Positions 24,390 through 32,222 of a stretch of 64,000 bases of DNA are shown here, piece by piece; the first letter of the stretch is position 1, and every line of letters starts with the position of its first letter. The notes below the pieces were generated by a model that saw only the letters and a list, made by a program, of their open reading frames with translations, was not told the DNA's origin and did not search any database. The stretch comes from CAVSRC01 sp963785065 (GTDB taxonomy: Bacteria > Pseudomonadota > Alphaproteobacteria > Rhizobiales > Kaistiaceae): NCBI GenBank assembly GCA_963785065.1, contig CAWATX010000002.1, positions 1,364,001 through 1,428,000 on the forward strand. The letters run 5' to 3'. The translations under genes were made by a program, and so were the position numbers.

Positions 24390-24397
24390 TGGAATCT
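24390..24397. repeat. 8-bp target-site duplication, right copy
   Basis: TGGAATCT directly follows the right terminal repeat (GGACAGCACC, 24380-24389) and equals the left copy at 19143-19150. Joining the two flanks restores uninterrupted sequence between imuA and polA. Confidence 0.9.
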
Positions 24398-24465
24398 GGC
24401 AGGATTGGGCGGCGGCCCGGCATCCCCCCCTCGCCATTCCCGCGCCCGCGCGGCATAGTCCGGCC

Positions 24466-27400
24466 ATGCCGAAAACCGATTCCGCCCCGCCCCCGCTCGG
24501 TCCCGGCGACCACGTCTTCCTGGTCGACGGCTCGTCCTTCGTCTATCGCGCGTTCTTCCAGTCGATCAACCAGGACGCCAAATACAACTACCGCTCCGAC
24601 GGCTTGCCCACCGGGGCGCTCCGCCTGTTCTGCGCCAAGCTCTACCAGTTCGTGCGCGAGGGCGCGGTCGGCATCATGCCGACGCATCTGGCCATCATCT
24701 TCGACAAGTCGGAGGACACCTTCCGCAAGGACATCTACCCCGACTACAAGGGCACCCGCCGCGAGATGCCCGACGAGCTGAAGCCGCAGTTTCCCCTGAT
24801 GCGCGAGGCGGTGCGCGCCTTCGGCCTGGAGCCGGTGGAGAAGGCGGGCTACGAGGCCGACGACATCATCGCCACCTATGCCAAGGAGGCGCGCGCCGCT
24901 GGCGCCGAGGTGCTCATCATCTCGTCGGACAAGGACCTGATGCAGCTCGTCGGCGATCACGTCGAGTTCTACGATTTCGAATCCGGCACCCGCGGCAAGC
25001 CCGGCTACCGGCCGGAGCGGCGCATCGACCGCCAGGGCGTCATCGATTATTTCGGCGTGCCGCCCGAGAAGGTCATCGACGTCCAGTCGCTGGTCGGCGA
25101 CACCTCCGACAACGTCCCCGGCGTGCCCGGCATCGGCATCAAGACGGCGTCGGCGCTCATCGGCGAATATGGCGACCTCGACACGCTGCTCGCCAATGCC
25201 AGCTCGATCAAGCAGCCCAAGCGCCGGCAATTGCTCATCGATTTCGCCGATCAGGCGCGCATGTCGCGCACGCTCGTTACCCTCCATGACGATGTCGAGT
25301 CGGGCACGCCGCTGGCCGCCACGAAGATGCACGACCTCGACGCGGAAAAACTCATCGGCTTCCTCAAGGCGATCGAGCTGTCGACGCTGACCAAGCGCGT
25401 CGCCGAGGCGACCGGCGCCGATCCCAATGCCATCGAGGCCGACCCCGCCATCCGTTCCGCCAAGCATCACGACGCCACCTTCGCCGCCCGCCTCGTGCCG
25501 CATGACGACAACGCCCATGCCACACCCTCAGCACCGGTTGGCGTCGTCCCCTCTCCCCTTGTGGGAGAGGGAAAGGGTGAGGGGGCCGGGGAGGGGGGTG
25601 AAGGCACTGAATCAGCCAACGGCCACACCCATCCGGCCGCCGCCGTCGCGGCGGGAGCCGCGGCTGCCACTGCCGTCCCCGTCGACCGCACCAAATACGA
25701 GACGGTCACCACGCTCGCCCGCCTCGATGAATGGATCGCCGAGGCCACCGCGCTCGGCCGCGTCGCCGTCGACAGCGCCGCCAACGGCTCCGACCCCATG
25801 CAGGCCGCTCTCTGCGGCGTCAGCCTGGCACTCGCCCCCGGCCGCGCCTGTTACGTGCCGCTCGCCCACAAGTCGGGAGAGGCCGATCTCCTCGGCGACC
25901 ATGCCGCCCCCGGCCAGATCGGCTTCGACGATGCGCTCGCCCGCCTGAAGCCGCTGCTCGAGGACGCCTCGGTCCTCAAGATCGCCCAGAACCTCAAATT
26001 CGACGTGGTCCTCCTCGCCCGCTTGGGGCTCGCCGTGGCGTCCTATGACGACACCATGCTGATCGCCTATGCGCTCGACGGGGGCTTGGGCGGCTACGAC
26101 ATCGATGCGCTTGCCGAGAAGCGCCTCGGCCATGCCCCCCAGGCGATCAAGGAGGTTGTCGGCAGCGGCAAGGCGCAACGCACCTTCGACCGGGTGGAGC
26201 TCGACCGCGCCACCGTCTTCGCCGCCGAGGGCACCGACATCGCGCTGCGCCTGTGGCTCGCGCTCAAGCCGCGCCTCGCCGCCGAGCACATGGTCACCGT
26301 CTACGAGACGCTGGAGCGGCCGATGGTGCCGGTTCTGGCGCGCATGGAGGCGCGCGGCATCACCGTCGATCGCCAGATCCTGTCGCGGCTCTCCGGCGAA
26401 TTCGCCCAGAAGCTCGGGGCCCTGGAGAGCGAGATCTACGATCTGGCCGGCGAAGACTTCAACATCGGCTCGCCCAAGCAGCTGGGCGATATCCTCTTCG
26501 GCAAGTTCGGCCTTCCCGGCGGCAAGAAGACCAAGACCGGCGCCTGGTCGACCGGCGCCGACATCCTCGACGAGCTTGCCGCCAACGGCAACACGCTCGC
26601 CGCCCGCATCCTCGACTGGCGCCAGCTTTCCAAGCTCAAGTCCACCTATACCGACCTCTTGCCGGGCTTCATCCATCCCGAGACCGGCCGCGTCCACACC
26701 TCCTACGCGCTCGCCTCCACCACCACCGGCCGTCTCTCCTCTTCCGACCCCAACCTGCAGAACATCCCGGTCAGGACCGAGGAAGGCCGGCGCATCCGCA
26801 CCGCCTTCATCGCCAGGCCTGGCACCAAGTTGATCTCGGCCGATTACAGCCAGATCGAGCTTCGCGTCGTCGCCCATGTCGCCGATATCGGCCAGCTCAA
26901 GCAGGCTTTTGCCGACGGCCTCGACATCCACGCCATGACGGCTTCCGAGATGTTCGGCGTTCCGGTGGAAGGCATGCCCAGCGAGGTCCGCCGCCGCGCC
27001 AAGGCGATCAATTTCGGCATCATCTACGGCATCTCCGCCTTCGGGCTGGCCAACCAGCTCGGCATTCCGCGCCAGGAGGCCGGCGACTACATCGCCAAGT
27101 ATTTCGAGCGCTTCCCCGGCATCAAGGACTACATGGAGGCCATGCGGAAAAAGGTCCGCGCCGACGGCTACGTCTCCACCCTCTTCGGCAGAAAAATCCA
27201 TTTCGCCGCCGCCAACGCACGTAACCCGGCCGAGCGCGCCTTCATCGACCGCGCCGCCATCAACGCCCCCATCCAGGGCTCGGCCGCCGACATCATTCGC
27301 CGCGCCATGATCCGCATGGAGCCGGCGCTGGACGCGGCGAAGCTCTCGGCCAGGATGCTCCTCCAGGTGCACGACGAGCTGATCTTCGAGGTGCCGGAGA

Positions 27401-27528
27401 GCGAGGTCGAGGCGACCGCGGCGCTGGTCACCCGCGTCATGGAGGCCGCCGCCGAGCCGGCGGTCCAGCTCTCGGTGCCGCTCCGGGTCGACGCCCGCGC
27501 CGCCGACAACTGGGACGCCGCGCATTAG
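24466..27528 (+). CDS. polA: DNA polymerase I, with degenerate 3'-5' exonuclease site
   Basis: 1020 residues. The 5'-3' exonuclease domain is intact (VFLVDGSSFVYRAFF, IIFDKSEDTFRKDIYPDYKGTR, YEADDIIATYA, VGDTSDNVPGVPGIG). The polymerase domain is intact (ISADYSQIELRVVAHV, RRRAKAINFGIIYGIS, LLQVHDELIFEVP). In the proofreading domain the first motif reads VAVDSAANGSD instead of DTET and the third reads FAAEGTD instead of YAAEDAD. Relative to E. coli Pol I numbering, E357, Y497 and D501 are replaced by A, F and G, while D355 and D424 (QNLKFD) remain. Loss of proofreading is therefore predicted. A low-complexity linker near residues 350-405 contains a repeat read in frame (25549-25605). Confidence 0.97.
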   Translation: MPKTDSAPPPLGPGDHVFLVDGSSFVYRAFFQSINQDAKYNYRSDGLPTGALRLFCAKLYQFVREGAVGIMPTHLAIIFDKSEDTFRKDIYPDYKGTRREMPDELKPQFPLMREAVRAFGLEPVEKAGYEADDIIATYAKEARAAGAEVLIISSDKDLMQLVGDHVEFYDFESGTRGKPGYRPERRIDRQGVIDYFGVPPEKVIDVQSLVGDTSDNVPGVPGIGIKTASALIGEYGDLDTLLANASSIKQPKRRQLLIDFADQARMSRTLVTLHDDVESGTPLAATKMHDLDAEKLIGFLKAIELSTLTKRVAEATGADPNAIEADPAIRSAKHHDATFAARLVPHDDNAHATPSAPVGVVPSPLVGEGKGEGAGEGGEGTESANGHTHPAAAVAAGAAAATAVPVDRTKYETVTTLARLDEWIAEATALGRVAVDSAANGSDPMQAALCGVSLALAPGRACYVPLAHKSGEADLLGDHAAPGQIGFDDALARLKPLLEDASVLKIAQNLKFDVVLLARLGLAVASYDDTMLIAYALDGGLGGYDIDALAEKRLGHAPQAIKEVVGSGKAQRTFDRVELDRATVFAAEGTDIALRLWLALKPRLAAEHMVTVYETLERPMVPVLARMEARGITVDRQILSRLSGEFAQKLGALESEIYDLAGEDFNIGSPKQLGDILFGKFGLPGGKKTKTGAWSTGADILDELAANGNTLAARILDWRQLSKLKSTYTDLLPGFIHPETGRVHTSYALASTTTGRLSSSDPNLQNIPVRTEEGRRIRTAFIARPGTKLISADYSQIELRVVAHVADIGQLKQAFADGLDIHAMTASEMFGVPVEGMPSEVRRRAKAINFGIIYGISAFGLANQLGIPRQEAGDYIAKYFERFPGIKDYMEAMRKKVRADGYVSTLFGRKIHFAAANARNPAERAFIDRAAINAPIQGSAADIIRRAMIRMEPALDAAKLSARMLLQVHDELIFEVPESEVEATAALVTRVMEAAAEPAVQLSVPLRVDARAADNWDAAH
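25549..25605. repeat. Palindromic repeat element inserted in frame inside polA
   Basis: CCCTCTCCC-CTTGT-GGGAGAGGG (25549-25571) followed by AAAGGGTGAGGGG and a G-rich tail has the form of the short palindromic repeats usually found between genes in alphaproteobacteria. Here it is read in frame and encodes PLVGEGKGEGAGEGGEG in the linker between the two exonuclease domains of Pol I. No stop or frameshift results. Confidence 0.7.
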
Positions 27529-28106
27529 GGGAGAGAGAACCACCGATTAAGCTGTCGGTTCACGGCGACGACTATGTTCTTGGCGATCGCAATGACTTCG
27601 TCGTCCGCATAGGCAGGTATAGGCATTTTGAAGCCGTCTTCAACGCGCTGCGTCCACGCCTTCGTTCGAGTCTCTGTGAATGACCTACCCACCTTTCGAT
27701 CTACGAAATCGAGTATATTGCAGAGGAAGCCCTGTGCCATGAGGTGCGGCCTAGCGGCAAGGTAAGTAATTTGACGAAACAAAAGCTCTAGCACAAAGAG
27801 CGTCGCTCGTGCGCGGGGCGACTGAAGTGCATATGCCTTTGTCTCTAGGTTAAGGCGCGTTGCTGCAATGTGAAATCCGATGGCATTCGCCAAGCGGAGA
27901 ACGCTGTTAGGAATTTGCGACTGAAATTCCAACCACTCTTCCTTGAGGCGGGGTCGTGAAGCTTGCGGCAATCTATCCGCAGCACGTTTCGTCAGCCAGA
28001 GGGACAGCGCCGGCAGCCAAACGTAAAATTCCACAATTGCCAACCCAACCAGTAGCGAGACCGCCGCGGCAATCATTATTCCACGCTCGCCTCCCCACAG
28101 GAACAC
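27525..28106 (-). CDS. Small inner-membrane protein downstream of PadR regulator
   Basis: 193 residues. An N-terminal transmembrane segment (MIAAAVSLLVGLAIVEFYVWLP) is followed by LPQASRPRLKEEWLEFQSQIPNSVLRLANAIGF, a pattern I have seen in membrane proteins encoded right after PadR-type regulators (LPxxxR-x2-L-x-EEW). Base composition is more AT-rich than its neighbours, suggesting acquisition. The ATG at 28076 may be the real start; the frame opens with GTG at 28106. It overlaps the end of the PadR gene in another frame and its stop overlaps the convergent polA stop. Function unknown. Confidence 0.7.
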   Translation of the reverse strand: MFLWGGERGIMIAAAVSLLVGLAIVEFYVWLPALSLWLTKRAADRLPQASRPRLKEEWLEFQSQIPNSVLRLANAIGFHIAATRLNLETKAYALQSPRARATLFVLELLFRQITYLAARPHLMAQGFLCNILDFVDRKVGRSFTETRTKAWTQRVEDGFKMPIPAYADDEVIAIAKNIVVAVNRQLNRWFSLP

Positions 28107-28386
28107 CTAGGCCTCGCAAGGCTTCACGAGCACCATTGTAGCCAACCCCAGTAAGTCGATAGAGCCGCTTGCGCGGGCGACCGGCTTCGCTCGGATCAAG
28201 CTCCTCCCACCAGCTTTCCAGCCAGCCGGCTTTCTCCAGCCGCATCAGGATCGGATAGAGCGTGCCGGAGAGAATCTTCGTCTCCCGCCAGATGTCCGAG
28301 CCGGCCAGCCCGTCGCGCGGCTTGTCCAGAAACACACGCAGCACGCGCAGCGTCTGGTGCGACAGGCGGGGTTCTTTCTCACTCAT
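27973..28386 (-). CDS. PadR-family transcriptional regulator
   Basis: 137 residues. The N-terminal ~95 residues form a PadR winged helix (SHQTLRVLRVFLDKP, SGSDIWRETKILSGTLYPILMRLEKAGWLES, RPRKRLYRLTGVGYNGAREAL). PadR proteins are repressors that commonly control a neighbouring membrane-protein gene. The last ~40 residues are unusual for the family and lie in the region that overlaps the downstream gene, so the C-terminus may be an extension created by loss of an earlier stop. Start is ATG at 28386. Confidence 0.85.
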   Translation of the reverse strand: MSEKEPRLSHQTLRVLRVFLDKPRDGLAGSDIWRETKILSGTLYPILMRLEKAGWLESWWEELDPSEAGRPRKRLYRLTGVGYNGAREALRGLGVPVGRRAWNNDCRGGLATGWVGNCGILRLAAGAVPLADETCCG

Positions 28387-28508
28387 CGAACATGACCGGC
28401 GAACCGGCTCCCTGGTTCTGTCGCAAGTCTACATAGGGCTATGTAGATTTTCAAGTCCTCGTTTGTTCACCGTTCTTGGGACGCGCATCGGCCGGCACCG
28501 GCGACTTA

Positions 28509-28642
28509 CCCCCACCCGAAATGCCTTCGCATTTCGACCTCCCCGCAAGGGGGAGGTTGGGCTCTGTGCTTGCAGCAAGTTCCCTCCCTCCCCCGCGGAG
28601 CGCGGGGAGGGTGGCGAGACCGAAGGTCGAGCCGGGTGGGGG
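28509..28642. repeat. 134-bp compound palindromic element
   Basis: Outer arms CCCCCACCCG (28509-28518) and CGGGTGGGGG (28633-28642) enclose three inner hairpins: AAATGC-CTTC-GCATTT, CCTCCCC-GCAA-GGGGGAGG and CCTCCCCCGC-GGAG-CGCGGGGAGG. This nested layout is typical of the small non-coding palindromic elements scattered in Rhizobiales genomes. It lies just upstream of the PadR gene's promoter region. Confidence 0.7.
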
Positions 28643-29394
28643 CGACAAGAGGCGCCCAATTGTCCCACCGCTCGGCCGACCGCGAATAAGAAAGAAGTTA
28701 TCCCCACCTCCCGAACCGCCCCCATATTGGTACGCATCCTCGCCCGCGAAGGGGCGCGCTCATGAGGCGGCTTGCAGCGTGGGGCGGGGTGCGGTGTCCC
28801 TGTCGGCCGCGTCGCAAGCGGAAGGCAGTTGGAGCTCGGAAGCCCGTCGTCGGTGGGGGAAACCTCGCCGTGCGCCAAAGCCCTGAAATGGTGCAGCGCT
28901 AAAGGCGGGCAGGGGTCAGCCGCCGGTGAGACCGGCCCGGGAAACCGAGGCCCCGGCACCGCGGTGGTCGAAGGCGGCCGTAAGTGCCAGCCTGCCTCTG
29001 CCAACCCAGGCGGGGCCTCGCATAAATCCCGCGGCGGGCGTCTGGTCGACGCCCATTTCGGACTACCCGCAGGCGTTGACCAGACGCCCGCCACCCCCTC
29101 GCCACAAGAGGCGAGGAGCGCCGCAAGGCGCGACAGGGAAGCAAGAAATGTTCATGGCTCGGAGCAAATCGCTCGCGAGAACGAGAGCTCGTGTCCCACC
29201 CTCCGTTCGCCCCCGCGAAGGCGGGGGTCCAGGCAAGATTCACAATGCGGCTCTGTGCCCGTTGCCAGTCCCACCTGGATGCCCGGGCGGAGCCGGGCAT
29301 GAACGGAGTGTGTGGCGGGGCGTTGCCTCACGCCCTGGCGAAGGCCAAGCTCGCCCCCTTCCACCGTCCCTTCCTTGATGCTTCACTCCGCGCC
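28643..29394. other. 750-bp structured intergenic region, no supportable protein gene
   Basis: All six frames are open for stretches because of high GC, but none shows family-like sequence or a good ribosome-binding site. Between about 28780 and 29030 the plus strand can form several hairpins closed by GAAA-type loops (GGGGGAAACCTC, GGGAAACC) and GCCGGTGAGACCGGC, with A-rich unpaired segments between. A long inverted repeat follows at 29034-29091, then a small hairpin at 29097-29114, then CCCCCGC-GAAG-GCGGGGG at 29210-29227, a typical rhizobial intergenic repeat. I tested the known cores of RNase P RNA, tmRNA, SRP RNA and the cobalamin riboswitch by eye and found none. Confidence 0.5.
29034..29091. 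repeat. Long inverted repeat, 20-bp arms
   Basis: Arms at 29034-29053 and 29072-29091 match at 19 of 20 positions (GCGGGCGTCTGGTC core) around an 18-nt loop. This is one of the longest near-perfect hairpins in the window. It could be a bidirectional transcription end or part of a structured RNA. Confidence 0.65.
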
Positions 29395-30555
29395 ATGAAG
29401 GCGAGCCAAGCCGACACACTGGAAAAGCCCCGCCCAACCGACCCCGTCGCGCTCAAGCGCCGGCTGGTCGCCGATGCCCGTGCCGAGGGCTTCGACCTCA
29501 TCGGCGTCACGCGGCCGGACGCGATTCCCGAGGCCGCGCCGCGCCTGAAGCAATTCATTGCCGAAGGGCTGCACGGCACCATGGGCTGGCTGGAGGAGAA
29601 GGCCGAGCGCCGCGAAAGTCCGCGCGCTTTGTGGCCGGAGGTCGGCGCGGTGGTCATGCTGGCCTTGAACTACGGCCCGGACTCCGACCCCTTGGCGACG
29701 CTGGCAGCGCGCGACCGCGCCACCATCTCGGTCTATGCCCGCCATCGCGACTACCACGACCTCATCAAGGGCAGGCTCAAGCGCATCGCAGGAAAGTTTG
29801 CCGGCTATGCAAACTCCGACGTCAAGGTCTTCGTCGACACCGCACCGTTGATGGAAAAGCCGCTGGCCGCCGCCGCCGGCCTCGGCTGGCAGGGCAAGCA
29901 CACCAATCTCGTCAGCCGCACCTTCGGCTCGTGGCTCTTCCTCGGTGCCATCCTCACCGAGGTCCCGCTTCCCACCGACGAGCCCGAGGCCGACCATTGC
30001 GGCACCTGCCGCGCATGCCTCGATATCTGCCCGACCGCCGCCTTCCCGGCGCCCTATCGGCTCGATACGCGCCGCTGCATCTCCTACCTCACCATCGAGC
30101 ATGCCGGGCCGATCCCGCGCGAATTCCGTGTCGCCATGGGCAACCGCATCTATGGCTGCGACGATTGCCTGGCGGTCTGTCCGTGGAACAAGTTCGCAAG
30201 CGTGACCCGCGAGGCGAAGCTGAAAGCCCGCGACGATCTTGCCGCCCCACCGCTTGCCGAGCTGGCCGCGCTCGACGATGCCGGCTTCCGCGCCCGCTTC
30301 GCCGGCTCGCCCATCAAGCGCATCGGCCGTGACCGCTTCCTGCGCAACGTCCTGATCGCCATCGGCAATTCCGGCTCGACCAGCCTTGCGCCGACAGCCG
30401 AGGCGCATCTCGCCGATCCCGCGCCGCTGGTGCGCGGCGCCGCCATCTGGGCGCTGGCGCAGATTTTGACGGCTGATCAATTCGCCGCCCTGAAGGCCAT
30501 GCACCTGCCCGCCGAAGCCGATCCGCAGGTGCGCGGCGAATGGGAGGCGCCATGA
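29395..30555 (+). CDS. queG: Epoxyqueuosine reductase QueG
   Basis: 386 residues. QueG reduces epoxyqueuosine to queuosine in tRNA, using cobalamin and two 4Fe-4S clusters. Visible are the N-terminal cobalamin-binding reductase domain (MGWLEEKAERRESPRALWPEVGAVVMLALNY), FVDTAPLMEKPLAAAAGLGWQGKHTN, and two ferredoxin-type cysteine sets (CGTCRACLDICPTAAF and CDDCLAVCPWNKF). A HEAT-like C-terminal part follows. I chose the ATG at 29395; the frame is open further upstream through repeat DNA with no homology. Its TGA overlaps the next gene's ATG. Confidence 0.95.
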   Translation: MKASQADTLEKPRPTDPVALKRRLVADARAEGFDLIGVTRPDAIPEAAPRLKQFIAEGLHGTMGWLEEKAERRESPRALWPEVGAVVMLALNYGPDSDPLATLAARDRATISVYARHRDYHDLIKGRLKRIAGKFAGYANSDVKVFVDTAPLMEKPLAAAAGLGWQGKHTNLVSRTFGSWLFLGAILTEVPLPTDEPEADHCGTCRACLDICPTAAFPAPYRLDTRRCISYLTIEHAGPIPREFRVAMGNRIYGCDDCLAVCPWNKFASVTREAKLKARDDLAAPPLAELAALDDAGFRARFAGSPIKRIGRDRFLRNVLIAIGNSGSTSLAPTAEAHLADPAPLVRGAAIWALAQILTADQFAALKAMHLPAEADPQVRGEWEAP

Positions 30556-31130
30556 GCGCAGCGATCTTCTTTGAGACCCAGGAGGAATGGCGCACCTGGC
30601 TGGAGGCAAACCACGCCAGGTGCGACGAGCAATGGCTCGGCCTCCACAAGGCCGGCACCGGCAAACAGGGCATCACATACAAGCAGGCCCTCGACGAGGC
30701 GCTCTGCTTCGGCTGGATCGACGGCCTCCGCCGCGGCGGCCATGCCGCCTGGTCGATCCGCTTCACGCCGCGCAAGAAGGGCAGCATCTGGAGCGCGGTC
30801 AATATCCGGCGCATCGAGGAGCTGATCGCCGCGGGCTGCGTCGCGCGCCCCGGGCTCGCAGCCTATGAGGGCCGCGATCCCGGGAAGCAGAAGAAATACT
30901 CCTTCGAGAATCGCGACATGGATCTGGCCCCCGACGCCGAGAAGCGCTTTCGCGCCGACAAGGCCGCATGGACGTGGTTCGAAGCCATGCCGCGCTCCTA
31001 TCGCCGCCCGGCCATCTGGTGGGTGATGAGCGCCAAACAGGAGGTGACGCGCGAGCGGCGCCTGGCGACGCTGATCGCCGACTCCGCCGCCGGCCGCAAG
31101 GTGAAGCATCTGAGAAGGCCCGGCGAATGA
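30552..31130 (+). CDS. YdeI/OmpD-associated family protein
   Basis: 192 residues. FFETQEEWRTWLEANHARCDEQWLGLHK, ITYKQALDEALCFGWIDGLRR and RFTPRKKGSIWSAVNIRRIEELIAAG are the conserved blocks of the YdeI/OmpD-associated (bacteriocin-protection) family, whose biochemical role is unclear. The C-terminus is basic. ATGA overlaps with queG upstream and with the epimerase gene downstream make a three-gene translationally coupled operon. Confidence 0.88.
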   Translation: MSAAIFFETQEEWRTWLEANHARCDEQWLGLHKAGTGKQGITYKQALDEALCFGWIDGLRRGGHAAWSIRFTPRKKGSIWSAVNIRRIEELIAAGCVARPGLAAYEGRDPGKQKKYSFENRDMDLAPDAEKRFRADKAAWTWFEAMPRSYRRPAIWWVMSAKQEVTRERRLATLIADSAAGRKVKHLRRPGE

Positions 31131-32005
31131 ACGAACCTGTCCGCCTCTTCGTCTTCGGCCTCGGCTACAGCGTCGGCGCGTTCGCCCGGGCGTTTGCGCC
31201 GCAGGCGGCATGGGTCGGCGGCACAGTGCGTGTCGCCGACAGGACGGCCGGGCAGGGGATCGCAACCATTCCCTGGGACGGCACGGCGCCGGCAGTGAAG
31301 GTTGCCGAAGCGCTGGCGAGTGCCAGCCATCTCCTCGTCTCCGTCCCGCCGGGCGAATCCGATCCGGTGCTCGCCCATTTTGGCGCGGCGATCCGCGACG
31401 CCGCCAATCTGCGTTGGATCGGTTATCTCTCCACGGTCGGCGTCTACGGCAATTACGGCGGCGCCTGGGTGAGCGAGCGCACCACGCCCCATCCCGGATC
31501 GGCCCGCGCCCGCCAGCGCCTCGCCGCCGAGCAAGCCTGGACCGCGCTTGCCGCCGCGCGCGCCGTGCCGCTGGCGATCTTCCGCCTCGCCGGCATTTAC
31601 GGCCCCGGCCGCAACGCCTTCGTCAATCTGGCCGAGGGCAAGGCACACCGCATCGTCAAGCCCGGCCAGGTCTTCAACCGCATCCATGTCGCCGACATCG
31701 TCGCCGTGCTGACCGCGGCCATCCTCAGGGGGGCTGTCGGTCGCTTCAACATTGCCGATGACGAACCGGCCCCGCCGCAGGACGTGGTCGCATATGCCGC
31801 GGGTCTGATGGGCGTCGACCCGCCGCCGGAAGTCGCCTTCGCCGAGGCCGACCTGTCGCCCATGGCGCGGTCCTTCTATGGCGACAACAAGCGCGTCGCC
31901 AACGCCCTGATCAAGCGGGAACTTGGCATTGCGCTCCGCTTCCCGACCTATCGGGAAGGGCTGGACAGCCTTTGGCGGCAGGGCGACTGGAGATCAACCG
32001 TCTGA
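31127..32005 (+). CDS. NAD(P)-dependent epimerase/dehydratase-like protein (YeeZ-like)
   Basis: 292 residues of extended-SDR type. The nucleotide-binding loop is FVFGLGYSVGAFARAF; WIGYLSTVGVYGNYGGAWV contains the conserved ST/VGVYG strand, and FRLAGIYGPGRNAF and HVADIVAVL follow. The usual catalytic YxxxK is replaced by a sequence lacking it (ARARQRLAAEQAW), as in the YeeZ subgroup. Substrate unknown; it could act on a nucleotide sugar or other cofactor-derived metabolite. Start overlaps the previous stop (ATGA). Confidence 0.85.
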   Translation: MNEPVRLFVFGLGYSVGAFARAFAPQAAWVGGTVRVADRTAGQGIATIPWDGTAPAVKVAEALASASHLLVSVPPGESDPVLAHFGAAIRDAANLRWIGYLSTVGVYGNYGGAWVSERTTPHPGSARARQRLAAEQAWTALAAARAVPLAIFRLAGIYGPGRNAFVNLAEGKAHRIVKPGQVFNRIHVADIVAVLTAAILRGAVGRFNIADDEPAPPQDVVAYAAGLMGVDPPPEVAFAEADLSPMARSFYGDNKRVANALIKRELGIALRFPTYREGLDSLWRQGDWRSTV

Positions 32006-32123
32006 GCGCCCCCACGGCACGCTCCAGCCGCGATGGCCGCTCGAACATCGCCGCCAGCTCGTCCCAGCTCATCTTCTCGGTCGGCTGCAGATGGACAGCC
32101 GCAAGTCCGTATATGTCAAACAT
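31911..32123 (-). CDS. Small hypothetical protein divergent from LysR regulator
   Basis: 70 residues: MFDIYGLAAVHLQPTEKMS, then DELAAMFERPSRLERAVGALRR and a low-complexity end. AAGGAAGG lies 6 bases before the ATG. The 3' third overlaps the end of the epimerase gene on the other strand. The divergent position relative to the LysR gene (start 32223) is the usual arrangement for a LysR target. I do not recognise a family; it may be shorter than annotated or not expressed. Confidence 0.45.
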   Translation of the reverse strand: MFDIYGLAAVHLQPTEKMSWDELAAMFERPSRLERAVGALRRLISSRPAAKGCPALPDRSGSGAQCQVPA

Positions 32124-32222
32124 GAAATGCCTTCCTTCCGTCGGGAAAAGCCTTTTGTGTCTTGAATATTGACAGGGAAGCGCGGCTACGCCAGCATCGC
32201 GATTGGAAAGGCCATTTCAGAA

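Noticed and set aside
25612..27543. 643-codon minus-strand frame across polA
   Set aside because: Shadow of the polymerase domain of polA.
28780..29030. RNase P RNA, tmRNA, SRP RNA or cobalamin riboswitch
   Set aside because: None of the invariant cores (GAGGAAAGTCCGG, ACAGAA, GGTCAGGTCCGGAAGG, GCCACTG) is present on either strand by eye.
28429..29094. 221-codon minus-strand frame between padR and queG
   Set aside because: Passes through palindromic repeats and structured DNA; Pro/Arg-rich with no fold or start signal.
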